A stretch of DNA of 64,000 bases from Gavia stellata. Taxonomy: Eukaryota; Chordata; Aves; Gaviiformes; Gaviidae. Positions 1 through 12,725 of this stretch are shown here, piece after piece. The position numbers and the translations under genes are program-made. The stretch lies in NCBI RefSeq assembly GCF_030936135.1, contig NC_082595.1:75736135-75800134 (forward strand), given 5' to 3'. Below the pieces are notes generated by a model. That model ran no database searches. It was not told where the DNA came from and saw nothing but the letters and a program-made list of their open reading frames with translations. The stretch's first letter is position 1. Each line of letters begins with the position of its first letter.

Positions 1-3000
1 ATCCGCTCTTCCCTGTCCTCACTTGGTAAGGAAAGTGCTGGGCGGGAATATACGCTTGGCCTTGCTGATTCCCTGGACCATGATGCTGAAACCAGTGTCT
101 GTATATTTTGGGCAGGTTCCATTGAAGGAGACAAGACAGCCAAGACAGCCAGCCCCACTTGCTTTTTTTTTTCTTAACCAGTGTTATCAGAGTTTTCTGA
201 CTAATTACCAAATAGCAAAGGACAGTCTTGTGCTTTTGCAGTGCACATGGTCTGACATTCAGAACAATTTCTAGGGTATAGAGACTATTCCAAGGAATAC
301 GCCCAAGTGCAATAAGAAACAGCCCCCTGGAGCTCCCCATTGCCTGCTGCATCCCCCTGGCTAGTCTCTTTTTTCATTAATATAATTTTCTATGGGAGCC
401 CATAATCCAGTTTAAAAATACCTGGCATAACCTTCTGGAATATGTACCCAAATGCTTTATGAAACTTAAAAAAACTAATAAAAGGGCTGTATTACAACAG
501 GAATACCAAAGCTGCTGTGGTGCCTGGTGCCAGCCTTCCTGTGCTTCTGAGGTTGAAAGAAAACAAACAAAAAATAAACAGAGCAGAGAGAGCACAAAGT
601 AAAAAGTAATGAACATACTGAGGTACGGTTTGATAGAGGTATCAAGCAAGCACTCGGTAATTGTTCAGCTTAGTTCTTAATGTAAGAAACTTCTAACACT
701 GAGAAGTGTCTTTGATCTGAACAAGGGAACAAGTGTCTTTGATATGGAGAAAAATAAGTGTGCTTGGAGAGAGGCATATCCTGTGCCTCTTGCATAATTA
801 TGAAAACGTAACCAAAATGGAGCTCTTCGGTGAGCTACAGGCATCTTTGATGGGATTTGTGCAAGGAAGTGACTAGACAGACCCTGGGAAGTTGTGGGCC
901 AGGAGCTTACTGCCCTTATGAAGAGACGTATTGTGGTCTCTGAACTGCCATCAGCATTTTGGGAAAAAAAAAAGGTCTAGGTCTAAGCAGAGATGATTAT
1001 GCAGAAAACACATTTAGAACTTATTTTGAAGTCTGTCCAAGTTCTACGTCATAGCATTCCTTGACCACATTCCTACCATTGCTTTGGAATGACAATTGAA
1101 AAGGAAACTACTTTTTCTAGTGAAAAGCCACACTTCTGTTCAGCTGCACTATTTGAAGCGACCTATGAAGGAACCATGTGTCTTATATTTCTGGGACTGC
1201 AGTAACCAGGAACATCCCATGACTGACTGTGTCAAAGTTTCATTCAGGATAAAAACAGATCTGACCTGTTCCTATAGGTAAAAGATGTTCTGACAAGACT
1301 TTCTGTTCTGTCTGCTGGGGGAAATCCTGAATTTGTCAACTAGAGCTGTAGAAACTGAGCTCAGGTAGATCACCGTTACTGTTTCTTCTTCCACTAGTCT
1401 TCCTATGTGTACGGTAGGCTTACCGTGCTTATTGCTGTTATTAGAAATGACAATCACAAGATGTGATATGCCGCTATCTACAGAAACAGGCGGAAAACAC
1501 TAGCACATCAGAGACCTCCCCCTTTAAATCAATGAGCATCAGGAGCAATGGAAAACACGAGATCCATCAGTCATGCTGGCGTGCGTCCCCATCCACCAGG
1601 CACCATAAGGCTATTAGTGACTGAGAAGCAGTCAGTGTCACATACTTAAATTACTGTGTCACGGTGGCCTTCAGTAACACCCTGTAAAAGGCCCTCAGAA
1701 ATCTTTCCCCAAACATTCAGGAATGTGACAGAAAAGGCTTGTCCTCAGCCAGGCTCCAAGCAAGCCCAGCACATCGTAAAAAACGCAGTTCGTAACTTGC
1801 TGCATCCCATTCTGTTACAGATACAGATGCAGCCATGCGCACACATCTGGCCAGGAGTGCGTGACAGCTGTCACCTCTCCAGCTATTGCCCTGGGACAGA
1901 AAGATCTGCACCGCAGCGTGCAGGCGTCAGTGGCTTCATGGGAAAGGAAAGTAGCTGGAGCTGCAACACAGTGGGATCCACCAAAAGCAACCTGGTTTTG
2001 CACTGCTCATCACCACTTCCAGTGTCTCACCATAAGCGTAGTAAATAGATGAAATGAAGGCAAGGGAACAGCCCGAGGTTCCCACGTACACTTAAAATTG
2101 CTGGCCACCAGATTCACAGAAGCAGCAATACAAGTGGTATGAATTAAGCTCACAAGTGTTACTCATTTTTCTGGGTGTAAAACCCCCTATTTTTTAATTC
2201 AAATATGGAGGGAATCAGCAACACAGTACATGCAAAATAAATTAGTCGTTCATCCCCAGACCCAGCAGGCCATAACTGTGACCGCCCAGTTCTTGTTCCT
2301 ATCTGGTTTTGGTCCTCATGACTCATAAACCCAGTAGATGATTTCTCCAAAACCGCAGCCGTTGGCCCTTTCATCTACTTCTTCCCAGCTGATCTTCAGC
2401 TCATTTAGGCCTTTGTTAATGTTTTGTTGACACAATGCTCTTGGTCATCCATGGCGTCTCTTCCCAAACATTTTCTGGACCCGTGTTGGCCGCAGGACCC
2501 TGCCAGCTTTCCACTTCGCTATGTGCCTGACCTAACCATCTTTCCTACCATAGCTTCCTGGCTGTGGTCCAGCTCTCTCAGACATTTCCAGACCTGTAAC
2601 CCAGCGTGTTCTCTCAGCTCTTATCCTCTGTCAGCATTATGAGACAAAGTGAACGGTTTTAACTCTAACCATCCATATTTATTTCCACCAGAAAGCACAG
2701 TGTTGGTACTTCGCTGCTTCAATGTTTTACCTGTTGAAGGCTTTTCACCAGCTTCTCTCCTCGACCTTTCTTCTGGCTTTTCCGTTGTTGCCGTACCAGT
2801 ATGGGCTCACCAAGGAAACGAAATTCCTGAGCGCTACTGACCTTTACTGCCTCTTGAGCTGCATTTGCTGTTCTCCTCCAGTGAAAAGCAAACAAGACTT
2901 ATCCAGGCCTCCTTCCCATGTTGGACGCTGCTTGGCACCATTGCCTGTGTGCCAGGAGTAGGTGCTGCAAGGCATCTGCGCACCTGCACATCCCGGGCTC

Positions 3001-4380
3001 CTGCCATCAGCTGACACCACCCCGGCGCTGCTGCCTGAGGCATCCCTTAGCCTACCCAAAAAAGAAGAGACAATTGCCATCACCTTTGCCCAACTTCTGT
3101 CGTTACCTTAAACCAACCTGCTGGTTTTGGGATGGGATTTTACACCACGTTCACCATTGGCGTAGAGTTGCAGTTTTGTTTTTCTATTTCTTCTGACATG
3201 TCCCAGGTGCTATAACCTTCCCTGGGCTCTCTCCAAACCACCACAACTATGAGAAGACCACTGCCAAGGCAGTATGGCTCGTGGTTGGTCCTGGCGCTCC
3301 AGCACATTTTTCAGCATCCGTGTTTGCTCCATACGTGACCTCCCATCTCTGAAGCCTTCTCATCTACACCCATTGGCAGCCACTGACCCTTCCTATAGAG
3401 CCAAGCTTGTCTTGCTGGTTGGAGATCTCACTGGAATTAAGCATGTAACCAAGACATTCCCCCTTATTTTTATTGCAGTTAGCATATGTCCCTCTGTCCT
3501 AGCCACGCCGCAGTGCTCTCCACTGCAGAAGACACCCCTCTGGGACCGACTATTGATTTTCTGTAACTTGCACCACATTTCCACCAACATGATTTTGCCC
3601 AAAGGAGGTCTCAAGAGCAAAAGCTGGTATGTTTTGTACAGGACAGCTCACCTCAGCAAACATTTGTGGTGAGGACCACGCCCGGAGCACCAGTTTTACC
3701 TTTCATTTATTGCCTTTCTCAGTTTGTCTCAAAATCCAAATTGGGATTGTGGGAGAACACAGTGAAAAATAATACTTCAAAAAAATTTCAGCGTGAAAAG
3801 GTTGCTACATGTTTCTGGCACAGGGATCTGAATCAGAAAACTTGAAATATGTAAACAACCCTAAAATGCTACAAAAGATCAGTCCAATCATATCTGCCAC
3901 ATGACTGACTTTATTATAACTGGAAGCCATACAGGTACGGAACTTGGATTTTTTTTAATACTTTCAGATATTTTGTGAGTTTCAGAAGGGAATGCTTGGC
4001 ATAAATACTGCTTGCAAAAGGGCTTTTCAGCAAATGTATTAATCTTACGGGATCTGCCAAAATGAAAAATCCATCTATCTTTCCATTAATTTCCTGTATC
4101 TTTTGGCATGTTCATGCAGTAGGAAAAATTTTGGGGTTTTTAATTATGATTATTAATTTGGAAGCTCAGTAGCGCTCTCGAGACTTTAATCCTGGCAGCT
4201 GAATTGTGCAGTGAAACCACTGACCTGTCTACTACTAGTGGCAAAGTAGAAAACTTACAAAGGGCTTGATAAAAGTTATTTCCCTCTGCAAAGCCCTGAA
4301 GGTGCCAGTAGGTTTGGGTCCAGGTGCCAGCCCACGGCTTCCCCTTGAGGACACGGAAAACAAGGAACCGGCTCTGATTT
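1..4380. other. Intergenic DNA, nothing recognised
   Basis: No recognisable coding region, RNA gene or repeat was found. The open frames reach about 130 codons, overlap one another on both strands and resemble no family I know. From about 1.6 to 3.6 kb the sequence is moderately GC-rich, which explains the longer chance frames. Confidence 0.5.
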
Positions 4381-6890
4381 TCACACTGAGACCCTTCCCA
4401 CATCAGGAGCCACAGACAGGGCAGGGGGAGGCTGAGGCTCCCGCGGGGCCAAGCGAGGAGCAAGCTCCGCTGGGTCAAGCATCCCTGTCGGATCGCGTCC
4501 CGCCCCCACCGCTGCTTCCAGAGCCGACACGCTGCAAACCCCCTTGGCAGGGGGGGTTGGCACTGGTTTCCTCTGGGGCGCGAGAGGCGATGCCTGAAGT
4601 TTCGTTTCTCAGCATGCCCCGCTCAGTTCAGTGGTAATAACATGTTTGCTGCAGGATGTAAAAATAGAAATGTATGGATATGGTAATCCCTCCCTGAAAG
4701 CCCGGCCAGTGTTGCTTAGGGAATGGCTAAACACGCAAGCTAACCCACATCACACTTTTTTGCACGTTTTTCATCGTCTTTAGCTGTACCTATGCTACAA
4801 GCTGAGGGCAGCCAAGTCTGAGAGGCAGTGGCGAGAAAAAAAATAAATCAAGGGCTTTGTTTAAACAGGTCTTTCTGTTACAGAAATTGTGTCAATTTTG
4901 AAGTCTCACATCTGCATAAAAGTATTTTCAGCTACCATTGCCACAAGCCCTGCCTTAAGTCTCTGGAGCGAAAACCAGATCCCTGCAAACAAACCAAAGT
5001 GTAATCCCTCTCTTCCAGTGCATTTACCTGGGTGAATCTCTGGCATTTGGGACACTGGCAGAAACTTGGCACTTTTCTCTCAGGTGTGTTTTTTCACACA
5101 AGTAAAAGGAAAAGAACAAAAAATCATTTACAAAAGCAAAAAAACACGATGGTGAAAAAAATGTTTGGGGGGGATCAGGCTGATATAGCAGAACTTAAAC
5201 CAACTTTACTCTTTTAAACACAGATCGGGGTGTCAAGTCCACATCAAAAAATTAATTTAGCTCATTGCTGGCCAGATTTTTAAATGTTCTCCACGTAAAT
5301 CACTGGAGAAGCCTCTTGATCATTTTTTCCCTTCCAACAATGACATAATAAGCAAGGAAAGGGGAAGCAAAGGAATTAAGCCGAACCTTGGTAATACGTG
5401 CAGACTCCATCCCAGCAAAAATACAGTCAGTCTGATAGCAAATACCAGGCTGAGTGTATATAATACAGACATGTATCAGTATACAATGTTTACTGACAAT
5501 ACCATGGTAAGCTTGAAGTGGAAATGCAAGTGATGAGGTAGATTTTTAAGGCGATCAGGCTGACAGCCCTGAGGGAGAAGCTCCTCAGCGGTTCCCTGGT
5601 GTACCTGTGCCTCCCCCTGCGATGGACCGCTGGCTGTGGGGGTAGGTGAAGATCTCATCCTGCTCATTGCATGTCCCACAACATTTCCAGCAGCATTGCA
5701 CTAGTAACAGCAAGTAACCCGGGGACCACAGTTTGGGCTGGATAACAGCCTTTTGTTCCCAGCCCCATGGCAGAGCAGGGCTGCTGCCTGCTCCTGGCAC
5801 CGTGGCACAGCGTTGCCCGCCTGCTCAGCACCAGCCCCTGCCCGTCAGCCACGTAAACAAGAGCTGCTGCAGGCACCGGCACGTCCCTGTCACTCCTCCC
5901 GAAACACGCTCCCCATGTGCCAGCAACGCTCTGGGCGAGCCGACAGTGCCCCAGTCACAGCCCTCCGTACCCCTGAGCACCCCACCACTGCCTTGGGGGA
6001 GGTCTGCACTCTTTCACGGGCCAGGAGCTCTTCCCGGGTGCGTACCAGAACGGGGGCCCCTGTGCCTCTGTGGCACGCCCATGGCCGGTTTATTTCCACG
6101 TTTAACATCCCAGCCCTGTGAGGTCCTGCACCAAACCCTGACAGTTCTCAGGTCCAGGAGAAGCCAGCCACACAGCCCCATGGTCCATCTGTCCATCTCA
6201 TAGCTGCCATCACTGGGCTCTCCCCGGTTTGAAGATAACAGCCAGGACAAAAAAGGTTTTCAGGACTTTCTCCTCCTGTTCGTACTGCCTAAACCAATGT
6301 TTTTCTCATAGAAATGTGACATTCCCAGACCTCAGCAGCCAAAAGGCAGAACTGCAGTTATGCTGGGGACAAGAGGAGCAAAACAAGGAGGAAAACAGAG
6401 CAGTCCTGAAAACAGGAGTCCCGAAGGAAGACGGGGGCACCGGGCGGGCGGCAGCTTGCTCAGGGATCTGCCCGCAGGTGCCCGCATCCGCTGCGCTGCG
6501 AACGCCTTTCTGCCTGGGGTTGGCTCTGACGGCACTCAGACGGGCAACGGAGGGAACCGTGACTGGCACTTTGCAGTAGGATAATTATAATCTGGGCTCT
6601 GCAAGTGTGGGTTAGCTTTCACTGAAATAAACTGCTCGAATCTATGATGAATATCAACATTGTAGGCACAAGGGGCAAGGCAGTAAATTGTAGTAGGATG
6701 AAATACCTACATTTAATTATGTCAAATTATATAGAATTTGAGAGAGTTTTTCTGATGCATGCTATTTAAAGTTACGCCTAAGTGCACTTCCTTGCCTGAA
6801 TAAAGCAGCTTTTGTTGCAAGATGTGGGCTTGCTTTGTAGTTTATGATTTATAGTCTTCACCACATTTTGTCACTTTCTTGTTTCTTGAC

Positions 6891-6912
6891 TGAGATGTTT
6901 CCGAACATCTCA
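6891..6912. other. Perfect 9-bp hairpin with TCCG loop
   Basis: TGAGATGTT (6891-6899) is followed by the loop TCCG (6900-6903) and its exact reverse complement AACATCTCA (6904-6912). As plus-strand RNA the loop has the UNCG form, though the closing pair is U-A rather than the C-G typical of very stable UNCG loops. No longer precursor-like stem was seen around it. Confidence 0.5.
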
Positions 6913-7004
6913 TTTCAGTTAATGGGACACAGCTAGAGTGCTGTACTACACACGGCCTCTTAAAAATGTATGAGCAGGGTTTTGTTGGGTTTTTTCTCTA
7001 AGAC

Positions 7005-7021
7005 ACTCAAGTATCTTGAGT
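7005..7021. other. Short 7-bp hairpin
   Basis: ACTCAAG (7005-7011), loop TAT, then CTTGAGT (7015-7021), an exact inverted repeat. It is short enough to occur by chance; it is recorded because it lies between another hairpin and a TATA-like site. Confidence 0.4.
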
Positions 7022-7159
7022 ATGCTCTTCACCAAAGTGTCTATATAACACACACGCAGCCAGTAGTCATTGCTCCACCAGCCTAAAATTCATGCGCTTC
7101 TACACCAGCTGGATGGGGCCAATCCCACTAATTTCCATTGCCAATAATTTGGGATCAAA

Positions 7160-7180
7160 CCAATCAAGAGTGTATAAATA
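7160..7180 (+). promoter_or_regulatory. Candidate CCAAT/TATA core promoter
   Basis: CCAAT at 7160-7164 is followed 8 bp later by TATAAATA at 7173-7180, and the sequence turns GC- and CpG-rich right after it. Transcription would be expected to start near 7205. A consensus donor CTCG|GTAAGC lies at 7604-7613 (exon end 7607), giving a plausible first exon of about 400 nt with no convincing coding frame. The CCAAT-to-TATA spacing is shorter than usual. The product, if any, is probably a non-coding RNA; this is inference. Confidence 0.3.
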
Positions 7181-10100
7181 GCCCCAGACAGGCGCAGCTG
7201 AGCTCACCCTTTGACTCTGCGTCTTTAGCAGCCTCCAGGGTTGAGCACCGGTTTGGGATGCTGCCTCAGGAACCCTGAGCCGCACGGCCGGGCTTGGCCT
7301 GTTCCCGTCGTGGTGGGGCTGGCAAATTACAAAGTGAGGAGCCTCCGTCCCAGGGCAGAGGGACACCTAATCGTTTCCACTGCGGGCAGAGCAAACGACC
7401 GGCTGGTGAAGCCGGAAGGGTTACCACCCTCAGAGTTCAACGGCCCTGGAAAGAAAAGAGGGTTTATGTGCAAATGAGAGCCTGAAATCTTCCTGCCCGA
7501 GGGGCTCGGCCGGCGCACGGGGACTGTGCAGAGCCCAAGCCTACAGCCACGCGCCTGTAAGGATGCACAGAATGTTGGCAGAGCAGCTGCAATTTTGTTC
7601 AGCCTCGGTAAGCACACATTTAGCTGGTGGTGGTGGCCGGGACCTGAACCACTTATTCACATACAAACGCGCATGGGAACATTTCTGACCTGGTGCTCCT
7701 GCCAGCGCGCAGCCCTCGGCACCCTCCCCGAGCTGGAGGGACGCGCTGAGGGGTGGCTAGTCCTGCACCAGCCCTGTCGTCGTCTCAGCTGGCACAGCCG
7801 GGGCCTGGTGACGGGGCAGCACGCGCTGATGTTTTCAGGTGTACAGGACAATATAGTCGTGGTTTTGTTTCCCAGATACAGCATCAGGTCTCTAAGCAAC
7901 CTGGCAGTGAATGGGGGGAGTTCACAGCCATAACGCACCTTGTTGCAAGGGACTGCGGTGGGGCTTGCCTAGCAGATTTCTCAGCATAGCGTCAGAGTTA
8001 ATGAAAGGATTAAAGAGCTTCATAAATAAGTAATAAAAGAACAAAGCCCGCTTAAATTTAACTATTCCCCCAGTTGAAAAATACGCAAATAAATCCAAAG
8101 AACCCGCTTAGAAAATGGCCCCATATTTCATACCTAGATGAAGGATCATAAGGTTTCATCTATGGATATGGACAGACGTTATCAACCCAGTGGAAGGAAA
8201 AGACTGAAACCCAAGAGCTGCTTGTCCGTAAAAATAAAATTAATCAAACTCATTGGGAAAAATACTTCAAACTTCAGTCTCAGGGAGCTCAAGAGCAGCC
8301 TTGCTCATTTCAGTGAGTGTGTTTAGACGCAGACACACACGAATATCAGTTTGCTTTTGCAGCTATGCTCCACTGAGATCATTGTAACCATGTCAATAAT
8401 GTGAACATCCTCCTCCCCAAAACAGCAGGCTGAACGCAGGCAGCTCCTGCGCTGCCACAAAACGGCTTTGCAAGAGGAGATGTAGCATCAACCTGAGGAG
8501 AGTGAGCTGGTGCGGCGACAGCGGAAACCCAGACAAATCTGTGCCGGCCTTCGCTTAAACTGCAGCACTACGGTAACTAAGGGCTCGGTTAGCGAAGCCG
8601 ACAGCAAAACTCTCAGCGATTTCACTGCTCGTAACACAAGATGAATCACAGGTCCTCCGCTGAAAGCTAATTAGATAAAGCGCCATCTCCCAAAGGCTCA
8701 CGCTGTCCGTATGACAACACCCCTATCACAGCCTGAGTGTTTCAGCCTCTTGATGGTCCTGAGGAGTGAATAGCTGTGTCACCAAAACTGCCTACACCTG
8801 GGGGAGGAGGAAGAAGACCGAATGACGAGGGGTGGGACAGGGTGGCAGCAGGCAGGGCCCTGCGGGTAAGTAACAGATGCACAGTCCGTGATGGCCAGCC
8901 TGGCTCCCTCTCCCGAGGGGCTGGGGCTGGGGCTGGCAGCAGAGGGGAAGCCCACGGAAGCTGGGATCACTGGTTGACGGTGAGCAGGGCTATGACCCCA
9001 CTATGAAATGCTAGTGCCCACCTCGCACCCCTTCGCCCTCTCACTCTCATTGCTCGGCAGCAGCAGCCGCCGCCGCTGTGGTACCCACTCCACCGCCTCC
9101 CCCAGCTCAGCCCCGGCTCCTGACTGGGGCCAGCGAAGCCTCCCCACACCCCGGGGAAGCTGTGGGTTGGTTGTGGCATGGGGCAAAGCTGGGAAGGAAA
9201 GGACTGAGAGAGAAGGCAAGGGCTTCAGACCGTCTCTGCTCTGCGAGGCAGTTCAACACCCGTTTGCCTTTGCTTCAGCCACCTCTAACTCAAGCGTAAC
9301 AAACACCAAATGAGGAACAGCTCAATAACCTATGCTTTGGTTTTATTATAAGCAAGTGAACAAAAGTCACTTTAAAAGTCTAAAAGTGTTGTAATTAAAA
9401 AGTAGCTAGGTTTTTGGCAAAAAGGGAGAGGGAAAACTTTACTGAAGAGATGGGCGAGGGAGTGACAAAAATCATTGGAAAGGAATAACAGTTATGGTTA
9501 CTCTAACCTTGTCTTTAGTCCTTTTTGTTCTCCATGTATTAACATTTGAATGGCAACCTGCTCACACTTCCCTTCCCAAGTCAAATTTTGTCCTGTGACT
9601 AAAACACAGGACCAGTGGGTTACAACATGAGATGCCATCAAGCCATTGGAGCTGCACTTGAACAAGGCTGCGCTTTGTTCCTCCACTGCGTCACTGCTCT
9701 CTCGAGAGGCACCTTGAAAATCCCTGAGGTCAAGGCAGTAGGCATTAGAGCTTTATCGTCACAGCAGACACGATCTTCCTGGCTTTTTATGGGATAAATA
9801 ATCACCCAAAAACACTCTAATATGTGACACATACCTCTCAAGCGTCTTCTGCTTTGCCTTGAGGCACTGCCCTGCACCCGGCTGGGTGGCAGAGGAAAGC
9901 CTACAGCACTATGTTGCAGCCGTGGGTCCTGCTGGAAGCACCTTCCCACCGTGTTCTGCACAAACCAGCTCAAAATTTTAAACATATCTAGATTGTCTAG
10001 ATTGGCCCCTTACTGCAAAACCCTGGATTAGCAAATAAAGAGGGGGAGGTAGATGAGCTACCCAAGCACGTGGAAAGCTGAGGTGCTGCACTGCAAATGC

Positions 10101-11180
10101 ATGCAGGCTTGGAGTTACGCAGTGCCTGCCGGGTCCCCGGTTGTCACTGGACAACAATCTCTCTCTGAAGGCTTCTCTGCGCAACCGCCACAGAGACCTA
10201 CCACCTGGATGTGCTGCTCCAGGCCAGCCAGACCGTGTCCCCCGGCTTGCAGGGGTGAGCCGGCTCCTCCATTTGTCAGCCGTCACAGCTTATTTCCTGC
10301 CTGTCAGGTACCAAACTGCTCTGACCCAGCTGCCGGAGGAAGGCACTGCTGGGTCTGCACGACGGCTGCTGCCCGCGCTGCCATCCCCTGCCCTCACACA
10401 GGTTGTTTCTGCAACCCCTTGAAGGTCGCAGTCCCTGCATCACCCACAGGGTCCTGCTGCCGCAGCCCAGGCAGAGGCAGCGTTCGTGAGAGCGCTCCTG
10501 CCCTCGCCCCAGGCCAAACCAAAGGCATTTGGGATCCTGGAGTTGCTCCGCACGCCCATGGCATCCTCCACCAGTTGGACCCTTGGCAAGGGCTGCCTCG
10601 AGGTCCTCAGCACAGCCTAAACTGGCAGGGCAGCAGAGGGGAAGGGGATGTATCAGCTTTACTACCCGCATGGCTTATGCCAGAGCCCTGGGAAGGCGAG
10701 CAAACCCCGTTTGTACGCAGGGGGCTCTCACCGGCTGCTCTCCCTGCCAGCCCCCGCCAGCCACCAGAGCACCTCCGCACCTCCACCATCTCCTTCATCC
10801 TCCAGATTTCCCCCTGGGAAAGGCGGGACAAGTCCAGGTCAGGCGTGAGCAGCCCAAATTCATAGTGGCAGCTAACCAAAGAGGCTTTGCCCGGAGGGGG
10901 AACAACTGTGCTCGTCTGCACTGCTTCATCGCCCAGGCTAAGGGAGGTGCCGGCAAGGGCTGTGGTGGAAAGACTCGAAAGAAACCATCTGCCTGCAGCC
11001 CAGGTCGCTTACCTCAAAACTGCCCGAGGCCACACGAAACTGGAATGAGCAGTGGCTCATCCGCGGCAGAGCTCACAAACACTGCAAGAAGAGTGCAACC
11101 ACAGGCATCACAAATTCAGACAATTTCTGTTTTCAGCAAGTACTCAGCTGCAAGCAAACGGAGTGCAAGTAAACAGGAAT

Positions 11181-11794
11181 GATTTCATTATCATATAAAA
11201 GTAATTAATTAGACGCAGGAATCAACAGGGAGTCCTTCTCAAACGCTGGTGGCACATTACTGTCAGTTGTAGAAGTTATCCACAGACCTACATGAGCAAG
11301 AACAGACACTAGTTTCTACTCTTAATGTAGTACAATTATTTTGGCTTATTTTTTTTCCTCCAAGACAGACAAAAATAGGGTTTAAAAATGTAACCAAAGA
11401 CCATAAAACAATTTCAAAGCAAGTAACATAAACCCAAAGCTGGGGTTGATTCAGTGTTGCACTTGTAATATGAAATAGGCTAATGATCAAATTAATGAGT
11501 ATTGTTCATCAGGACACTTAGTTCTTTCTGTTAGAGGGCTGGGGACGACTAGCACGATGTTAAGTAAAGGCTAGGCCATTGCTGCTTGTCACAGTTGGAC
11601 TTGAGGGACAAACCATCTTCTCTCAGCTTCTTGCACCACTTAGTGCGTGGCCCCAGCATCCACCTAACCTTTGTGTGCTGCTTCTCTGCTCTCTTTCCCT
11701 TCTGTCAAAAGCATGGAATGGGCAATTTCATCTGAAGTTATCATCTAACGTCCATTAGATCATGGGCTGTGATCCCATGACAGCTACAGCTACT
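11181..11794. other. Intergenic DNA, nothing recognised
   Basis: This stretch marks the change from the CpG-rich domain to AT-rich DNA. I see no gene, RNA or repeat in it. Confidence 0.45.
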
Positions 11795-11970
11795 GGAAAA
11801 CTAGATCCTGTTGCCCACACAAGCATCTAGCAGCGATGCCCGAGATGACTTAGGGCATGAAAGATACACCTGAGCTAGCAGGTATGACTGATGGGAGATC
11901 TGAACCCTTCTAGACTAGCAGCTGAAGGCCAGGCAGGATACCTTACAGCATCTCGTGTGGCACTATGCAT
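11795..11970 (+). repeat. Diverged interspersed repeat, copy 1 (family not recognised)
   Basis: This segment aligns by eye with 12541-12725 in the same orientation. Shared blocks in the same order include GAAAAC, TGCCCA, TCTAG, TGCC, GAGATG, AAGATACAC, AGCAGCTG, GCAGGATACC, TCTC and GGCACT/GGTACT. The copies are diverged with small gaps, so the duplication is old. I cannot name the family. Strand is relative only. Confidence 0.55.
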
Positions 11971-12540
11971 AGAAAACTTACCCGAGGCAGTCAGTAGAGT
12001 CAGTTCAGCCTACTGAATGAGTCAGATTACCCTCAAGGTACTAGTAGCTAGCTCAACTGCTCTGCTGGGCCATACACACCTGTATCTCGACATTTAAATT
12101 TAGGTGGCTTAATCCTGAGCTGAAACCCACACACAGCTCCCGCAGGAAGCAAGGGGACTGCAGCTCCCTCATTTCCCATTAACTCACCACTGTTGCTCGT
12201 GGCTTTGCTGAACTTGAACCAGGTCCTGCCCACATGTTATCAGACATTCATCAGAAACCTTGTGAGTTACGGCAACCGACTCCAGCCAGGGGACCTTTAT
12301 AAGGCTGGGGTTTTGCTTGAAGTTATTCGCCTCAAGGAACTAACTGCCCAGTTCAGCATCAGCCCATCGCCCAGGAGACAATCCGTTCTTTCACATCCAC
12401 AACATGTCATGTATCCCACCTTATGTACTTACTGGGGATTTAAGCAATTTATTTTGAAAATTGAGGCATGCACCAATCTCAGTGCTGGCGTTTTATGCAA
12501 GCACACAGGAAAATAGTCAGACATCAGCTATCCAAGCCCC

Positions 12541-12725
12541 AGAAAACAAAGGGCTCCATTTAGATGCCCAAATGCAGGCTTCTAGTGCCATTGGAGATGT
12601 CCTAAGGCACCCAAGATACACACAGGGTTGGCAGATATCCCATAGGACCTATGGAAGGAGCAGCTGGAGCCGTGGAGACCATGCAGGATACCCCAGGGTG
12701 TCTCAGATGGTACTCGATGCCGAAG
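12541..12725 (+). repeat. Diverged interspersed repeat, copy 2 (family not recognised)
   Basis: This is the second copy of the element at 11795-11970, starting about 745 bp to the right. The best-conserved blocks are AAGATACACA near 12613, AGCAGCTGGA near 12660 and GCAGGATACC near 12682. The pair may be two insertions of one family, the two ends of one older element, or a local duplication. The DNA between them shows no coding capacity. Confidence 0.55.

Larger units (their letters stand above)
4381..11180. other. GC- and CpG-rich non-coding domain downstream of BCKDHB
   Basis: CpG dinucleotides cluster at about 4435-4605 (some 14 in 165 bp), 6415-6565 (some 16 in 150 bp), 7240-7560, 7680-7830 and 10180-11060, separated by AT-rich stretches such as 6580-7100 and 8000-8400. 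The long open frames here run in several frames at once and are rich in Pro, Ala, Arg, Ser and Cys, as expected of chance frames in GC-rich DNA. The domain contrasts with the AT-rich sequence after 11.2 kb. It may hold CpG islands for unannotated non-coding transcripts or be a product of biased gene conversion. Confidence 0.5.

Noticed and set aside
5733..6203. 156-codon plus-strand frame with overlapping frames on both strands
   Set aside because: Unbiased composition and four overlapping alternative frames indicate chance openness in GC-rich DNA.
10053..10865. Longest open frame of the window (270 codons, plus strand)
   Set aside because: It lies in GC-rich DNA where several frames are open at once, is rich in Pro/Ala/Ser/Cys without any domain, and resembles no known protein. 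It reads as a chance frame.
10529..11182. Overlapping 217-codon plus-strand frame
   Set aside because: It overlaps the previous frame in another phase. Its basic Gly/Lys stretch looks like low complexity rather than a domain.
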